From JBBARC01 sp040400005 (GTDB lineage Bacteria > Pseudomonadota > Alphaproteobacteria > Acetobacterales > Acetobacteraceae): a DNA stretch of 64,000 bases. The translations under genes and the position numbers were made by a program. Where the stretch lies: NCBI GenBank assembly GCA_040400005.1, contig JBBARC010000010.1, forward strand, positions 6,554 through 70,553, written 5' to 3'. Under the pieces are notes generated by a model. The model did not search any database. It saw only the letters and a list, made by a program, of their open reading frames with translations, and was not told where the DNA came from. Within the stretch, counting starts at the first letter, position 1, and each line of letters begins with the position of its first letter. This document shows, in pieces, positions 60,685-64,000 of this stretch.

Positions 60685-61071
60685 CTAACTGCAGTCGTTG
60701 CCGCGTAACGTCCAGGATTTGACTACGCCGGCGGTTAGCTCGAACGTGGTTTCGCAATCGCGCTGGGTGATTTCTGGCGGGAAGCCGCCGCCCCAACCGC
60801 CGCCCCAGGCTGGGCCGAAGCCGGGGCCCCAACCGCCGCCCCAGCCGCCGTAAAACCCGCCGGCGCCGGGAATGGTTGCGATGCGCGAGCTATGATAGGC
60901 CAGAAAACGCGAGCCGCCGGTATCAAACGCGCGACTCGGCACGCCGTAGACGCGCACCAGATCCGATTCGGGTTTGCCCACCAGGGCGTTGAGCCCGGCG
61001 ACACGCTGGGTGCCGGGGTAGGCGCAACCGGCCAGGGTTGCGAGAAGGGCGAGGGATAAAATTTTGCGCAT
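60685..61071 (-). CDS. Small Gly/Trp-rich lipoprotein
   Basis: Hypothetical outer-membrane lipoprotein of 128 residues from ATG 61071. Signal peptide with lipobox LATLAGC (Cys about residue 15). The centre is rich in Gly and Trp (GGWGGGWGPGFGPAWGGGWG, about residues 75-95), and a VGKPESDLVRVYGVPSRAFD motif precedes it, like small periplasmic or envelope-stress lipoproteins of the SmpA/OmlA type, which also read LVGKxxxDLVxxxGxP. A cysteine pair near the C-terminus (QRDCETTF..GNDC) may form a disulfide. The gene stands alone. Confidence 0.72.
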   Translation of the reverse strand: MRKILSLALLATLAGCAYPGTQRVAGLNALVGKPESDLVRVYGVPSRAFDTGGSRFLAYHSSRIATIPGAGGFYGGWGGGWGPGFGPAWGGGWGGGFPPEITQRDCETTFELTAGVVKSWTLRGNDCS

Positions 61072-61165
61072 GACGGGATCATGGGTCCAATTGGCCAGGT
61101 TTCGCAAGATGGTGTTTTTTGCCAAAGTGTTACGCAGCAGTCCCGTGCATCGCGAATGCCAATTT

Positions 61166-61212
61166 ACAAAAGTCTTTTTGCTTCTTTTTCTTCAGAAAAA
61201 GATGATTCTTTC
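61166..61212 (-). repeat. Dispersed palindromic element A, copy 8
   Basis: TACAAAAGTCTTTTTGC then CTTCTTTTTCTTCAGAAAAAG, ending in ATGATTCTTTC. It lies just beyond the epmA stop, in 3'-end orientation for it, and upstream of the lipoprotein gene. Confidence 0.85.
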
Positions 61213-61217
61213 GTGTG

Positions 61218-62207
61218 TTAGGGCAGCCACTGCACATCACTAATCCGCCCGGCGCCAGTCGCTAGCATCACCAGGCGGTCGAACCCCAGGGCAATACCGC
61301 TGCACGGCGGCAAATGGGCGAGGCTTGCCAAAAAATCCTCATCCAGCGGCCAGTCGGGGCCGGTGATCGCGTGGCGGCGGGCGCGGTCCGCCACAAAACG
61401 GGCGCGTTGTTCGGTGGGGTCGGTGAGTTCTTCAAACGCGTTGGCAAGCTCCATGCCACCGATGAACAGCTCAAAGCGTAAGGCGACGCGGGGGTCGGTG
61501 GGGTCGCGGCGGGCCAAAGCTGCTTGTGCGGCCGGCCAGTGGGTAAGGAAGGTGGGGCAGGTGCGGCCTAGATTGGGTTCTATGTGCGATAGCAGCAGGC
61601 GGAAGAAAAGATCCTCCCAGGTTTCGCCCGGGCGCAGCGGGGTGGCGGCGGCTGCGGCGAGGGCCGGCGCGTCCTCACCGATGGCGAGCAGGTTGGCGCC
61701 GGTGTAGCGGGCAAACGCGTCTGCCATGGTGAGGGTTTCAACGGCGGTGGTGGTTATGGTGTGGCCGTGCCGAACGATCGCTGGTGGCAGAGTGGCGCGC
61801 AGAAAACCGGCGGTTTCCGCCATCAGCGCGGCGAGGGTGGCGCCCGTTTTATACCACTCCAGCATGGTGAATTCGTGGGCGTGCAGGTTGCTGCCCTCGT
61901 TATTGCGAAACACCGGCGCCAGTTGAAAAATCGGCCCACTGCCGCCGGCCAGCAGGCGTTTCATAGCAAATTCCGGGCTGGTGTGCAGCCACAGTGGGGT
62001 TTTTCTGCCATCATGGTGGTGCTGGGTGGTGGCAAATGTCGCCACATGCACCTCCTCGCCTGGGCAGCGCACCGCGATCGGGGTTTGCACCTCGGTATAA
62101 CCCCGGCCGTTGAAAAACGCGCGGGTGGCGGCGGTGATCAGCCCGCGGCGGCGCAAATAGGGCAGGCGGGCGGCCAGGCGATCGGGGTGCCAGATTGGGG
62201 TTTGCAT
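61218..62207 (-). CDS. epmA: EF-P-(R)-beta-lysine ligase (EpmA)
   Basis: Truncated class II lysyl-tRNA synthetase paralogue that attaches beta-lysine to EF-P. The 329-residue protein lacks the OB-fold anticodon-binding domain of LysRS. Class II motif 1-type region RRGLITAATRAFFNGRGYTE, motif 2 APVFRNNEGSNLHAHEFTML (Arg binding ATP), and motif 3 PPCSGIALGFDRLVMLATG are intact. MELANAFEELTDPTEQRARF matches the LysRS amino-acid pocket. I used ATG 62207, as the longer open frame lacks homologous residues. It diverges from efp. The companion EpmB (lysine 2,3-aminomutase) is not in this window. Confidence 0.94.
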   Translation of the reverse strand: MQTPIWHPDRLAARLPYLRRRGLITAATRAFFNGRGYTEVQTPIAVRCPGEEVHVATFATTQHHHDGRKTPLWLHTSPEFAMKRLLAGGSGPIFQLAPVFRNNEGSNLHAHEFTMLEWYKTGATLAALMAETAGFLRATLPPAIVRHGHTITTTAVETLTMADAFARYTGANLLAIGEDAPALAAAAATPLRPGETWEDLFFRLLLSHIEPNLGRTCPTFLTHWPAAQAALARRDPTDPRVALRFELFIGGMELANAFEELTDPTEQRARFVADRARRHAITGPDWPLDEDFLASLAHLPPCSGIALGFDRLVMLATGAGRISDVQWLP

Positions 62208-62380
62208 GGTGTGTGCCTTGCCGCCAGTTGGCGGCAGGGCGCAACCCCCAATGGTCTTATGTTTGCCCCCTGCTGGGCGGGCCAAGCTTGCCGCAAACGT
62301 AGGCAGCCGCTAAAGCCACGCCTCTATAGAAATTTCGCGGGTGTCACACCCGGGCCAACCAGGACAGTTTTGGGTATCCC

Positions 62381-62947
62381 ATGAAGCAGCAGGCTAATCT
62401 TATCCGCGCCGGCCAGGTGATTGAACATGATGGCCGCCGTTGGACGGTGCTGAAACAACAAATCATCACCCCCGGCAAGGGCGGCGCCTTCATTCAGGTG
62501 GAAATGCGCGATCTGAAAAGCGGCAGCAAAACCAACGAACGCTGGCGCACTGCGGATACCGTGGAACGGTTAATGACCGATAACCGCGATTACACCTACT
62601 GCTACACCGATGGCGATAACATCGTGCTGATGGACCCCGAAACGTTTGAGCAAACCCACGTGCCGCTTGGTCTGCTCGGCGATGCAGCACCCTTCTTGCA
62701 AGATAACATGACGTTGGATGTCGATTTGGTGGAAGGCGAGCCGGTTGGCGTGCATCTGCCGGCAACCGTTATCCTGCTTATCGAAGAAGCCGACCCCGTG
62801 GTGAAAGGCCAAACCGCCACCAGCAGCTACAAACCGGCGCGTCTTTCCAACGGGGTGAAAACCCTGGTGCCGCCGTTTATCGAAGCCGGCGAAAAGATCG
62901 TTGTGCGCACCGAAGATGGTTCCTACGTGGAGCGGTCGCGCGGGTGA
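62381..62947 (+). CDS. efp: Elongation factor P
   Basis: Translation factor that helps ribosomes form consecutive Pro-Pro bonds. The 188-residue protein has the KOW-like domain ITPGKGGAFIQVEMRDLKSG with the modified Lys33 in the P-G-K-G loop, the classic EpmA target type. TYCYTDGDNIVLMDPETFEQ and the C-terminal OB domain ending VPPFIEAGEKIVVRTEDGSY follow. The modifying EpmA gene is divergent, 173 nt away. The suhB-like gene follows 28 nt downstream on the same strand. Confidence 0.97.
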   Translation: MKQQANLIRAGQVIEHDGRRWTVLKQQIITPGKGGAFIQVEMRDLKSGSKTNERWRTADTVERLMTDNRDYTYCYTDGDNIVLMDPETFEQTHVPLGLLGDAAPFLQDNMTLDVDLVEGEPVGVHLPATVILLIEEADPVVKGQTATSSYKPARLSNGVKTLVPPFIEAGEKIVVRTEDGSYVERSRG

Positions 62948-62975
62948 TTGTAACTAGGGTTATAGGGGCAGTTTC

Positions 62976-63830
62976 GTGGCGATAAGATTGTCGCCGCACA
63001 TGGCGGTGATGCAGGCGGCCGCCCAAAAGGTGACGCGCCGGCTGCTGCGCGACTTTAACGAGGTCGAGCAGCTGCAGGTCAGCATCAAAGGCCCATCCGA
63101 TTTCGTCTCCACCGCCGACCTGCGGGCCGAGGAAACCATTCGCGAAGAACTGTACAAAGCCCGCCCCGGCTACGGTTTTTTGATGGAAGAAAGTGGTGCC
63201 TCGGGGTCCGATAACTGGTCGTGGCGCTGGGTGGTGGACCCGATCGACGGCACCACCAATTTTCTGCACGGCATCCCGCATTGGGCGATCTCCATAGCCC
63301 TAGAACGCCGCCTGCCCGATGGCGGCGCCGAACTGGTGTGCGGCATGGTGTATGCGCCGGCCACCGACGAGATGTTCTGGGCCGAGCGTGGCGTCGGCGC
63401 CTACCTCAACACCCGCCGCCTGCGCGTATCCGCCCGCCGTGAGTTTCGCGATGCGGTGTTTGCCACCGGCATCCCCTTCGCCGCCGTCAGCGCGCGCAAC
63501 CGCCTGGCCTTCGCCCGCACCCTGGGCACGCTGATGCCGCAAGTGGCTGGCATCCGCCGCTTTGGCTCGGCAGCGTTAGACCTCGCCTGGGTTGCCGCCG
63601 GCCGTTACGACGGGTTTTGGGAACTCGGCCTAAAACCCTGGGATATCGCCGCCGGCATGCTGATCGTGCGCGAGGCCGGTGGGTTTGTCACCAACCCAGC
63701 CGGCGTCGATAGCTACCCCCTTGAGGGCGCCCCCAACGACATCGTCGCCGGCAACCAGGCCATGCAGCGCAAGCTGCGTGAGGTGGTTGAGGATGGCGTG
63801 TTGATGGCTGATCAGGCGGTTGCAGGTTAA
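62976..63830 (+). CDS. suhB: Inositol monophosphatase-family protein (SuhB-like)
   Basis: Mg-dependent phosphatase of the IMPase/SuhB family, 284 residues. The metal and catalytic motifs are VDPIDGTTNFLHGIPHWAIS and, before it, MEESG; the C-terminal motif is KPWDIAAGMLIVREAGG. Start GTG 62976 is 10 nt after the AGGGG ribosome-binding site. The efp-suhB order recurs in alphaproteobacteria. In E. coli SuhB also takes part in rRNA antitermination, so a growth-related role is plausible. Element A and a truncated IS66 follow. Confidence 0.94.
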   Translation: MAIRLSPHMAVMQAAAQKVTRRLLRDFNEVEQLQVSIKGPSDFVSTADLRAEETIREELYKARPGYGFLMEESGASGSDNWSWRWVVDPIDGTTNFLHGIPHWAISIALERRLPDGGAELVCGMVYAPATDEMFWAERGVGAYLNTRRLRVSARREFRDAVFATGIPFAAVSARNRLAFARTLGTLMPQVAGIRRFGSAALDLAWVAAGRYDGFWELGLKPWDIAAGMLIVREAGGFVTNPAGVDSYPLEGAPNDIVAGNQAMQRKLREVVEDGVLMADQAVAG

Positions 63831-63833
63831 GAC

Positions 63834-63870
63834 TCTACTTTTCTGAAGAAAAGTAGCAAAAGACTTTTAT
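63834..63870 (+). repeat. Dispersed palindromic element A, copy 9 (left arm of a doublet)
   Basis: CTACTTTTCTGAAGAAAAGTAG is a perfect palindrome with compensatory changes relative to other copies. It is followed by CAAAAGACTTTTATAATG and GCTGGG. It begins 3 nt after the suhB stop. Confidence 0.88.
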
Positions 63871-63917
63871 AATGCTGGGTCGGAATTCGCGGTGTCAGCA
63901 TCGCCCCAGGCCCAGCA

Positions 63918-63945
63918 TATTAAAAGTCTTTTTGCTTCTTTTTCT
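63918..63945 (-). repeat. Dispersed palindromic element A, copy 10 (cut by IS66)
   Basis: ATTAAAAGTCTTTTTGC then CTTCTTTTTCT, broken at 63945 just where the palindrome should turn. From 63946 GTAAC starts the IS66 end. With copy 9 it is an inverted doublet with CCCAGC/GCTGGG inner arms. Confidence 0.85.
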
Positions 63946-63960
63946 GTAACTCCCAAGCCC

Positions 63961-64000
63961 CTAGGCGTTAAGGGTCTCGGCGAGCGTATCGGCTGGTAGG
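63961..64000 (-). mobile_element. IS66-type transposase 3' end, continuing off the window
   Basis: Reading into the window on the minus strand gives LPADTLAETLNA and a TAG stop (63961-63963). This almost repeats LPANTPAGTLNA from the 47.5 kb fragment, including the GGGGCTTGGGAGTTAC tail (three differences) that ends at 63946. The remaining transposase lies beyond the window, so whether it is intact is unknown. Confidence 0.8.

Overview
The window looks like chromosomal DNA of a flagellated Gram-negative alphaproteobacterium of high GC, most likely in the Rhodospirillales/Acetobacteraceae neighbourhood. Seen directly: P- and L-ring flagellar genes, TonB and a TonB-dependent receptor, an RND pump, EpmA with EF-P, and the gene orders gyrA-coaD-ppi, yraN-gshB and efp-suhB. 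The taxonomic placement is inference from these features and not a database result. Genes are dense, many cotranscribed pairs overlap by 4 nt (ATGA), and GTG and TTG starts are frequent.

Layout. 0-4.6 kb: a GntP-type permease and a three-gene ABC-2 exporter operon. 4.8-9.5 kb: an aspartate aminotransferase, divergent from flgF-flgG-flgA-flgH. 9.5-18.6 kb (all minus strand): an AT-richer alpha/beta hydrolase, an SDR, a chorismate mutase-htpG pair, an RND pump with its adaptor, and a lytic transglycosylase. 18.6-23.5 kb: tRNA-Thr(TGT), a secreted YGTT-repeat protein and a two-domain protein of unknown function. 22.9-24.8 kb: divergent mntR and mntH around one palindromic operator. 25.2-31.5 kb: an alcohol dehydrogenase, a metC-like gene and sseA, then a NUDIX hydrolase, an XRE regulator and PerM. 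31.7-38.1 kb: TonB, an MFS pump, GGT, YraN, GshB and Ada.

38.1-46.7 kb is the most distinctive accessory block. A TonB-dependent receptor and an alpha/beta hydrolase run left. A TetR regulator, a VOC protein, an HMG-CoA-lyase-type enzyme, a CaiB/BaiF CoA-transferase and a Baeyer-Villiger-type monooxygenase run right. I infer an inducible uptake and catabolic system for a hydrophobic ketone or terpenoid/steroid-like compound. A decayed IS1595/IS66 composite follows (46.8-47.6 kb). Then come housekeeping gyrA-coaD-ppi, a DUF1329 protein, a DoxX-like membrane protein, a surface-polysaccharide block (acyltransferase, 2OG oxygenase, GT2, flippase, GT4), tRNA-Thr(GGT), a lipoprotein, EpmA/EF-P and an inositol-phosphatase-family enzyme. 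The right edge enters the 3' end of an IS66-type transposase.

The main structure not explained by genes is a dispersed palindromic repeat (core CTTTTTCTGAAGAAAAAG followed by GCAAAAAGACTTTT). At least ten whole or partial copies occur here, mostly at gene 3' ends and mostly in a fixed orientation to the upstream gene. Three pairs are inverted doublets like REPINs, and two copies are interrupted exactly at an IS66 terminus. A second, GC-rich palindromic family has two copies. No CRISPR array, prophage or plasmid origin was seen.
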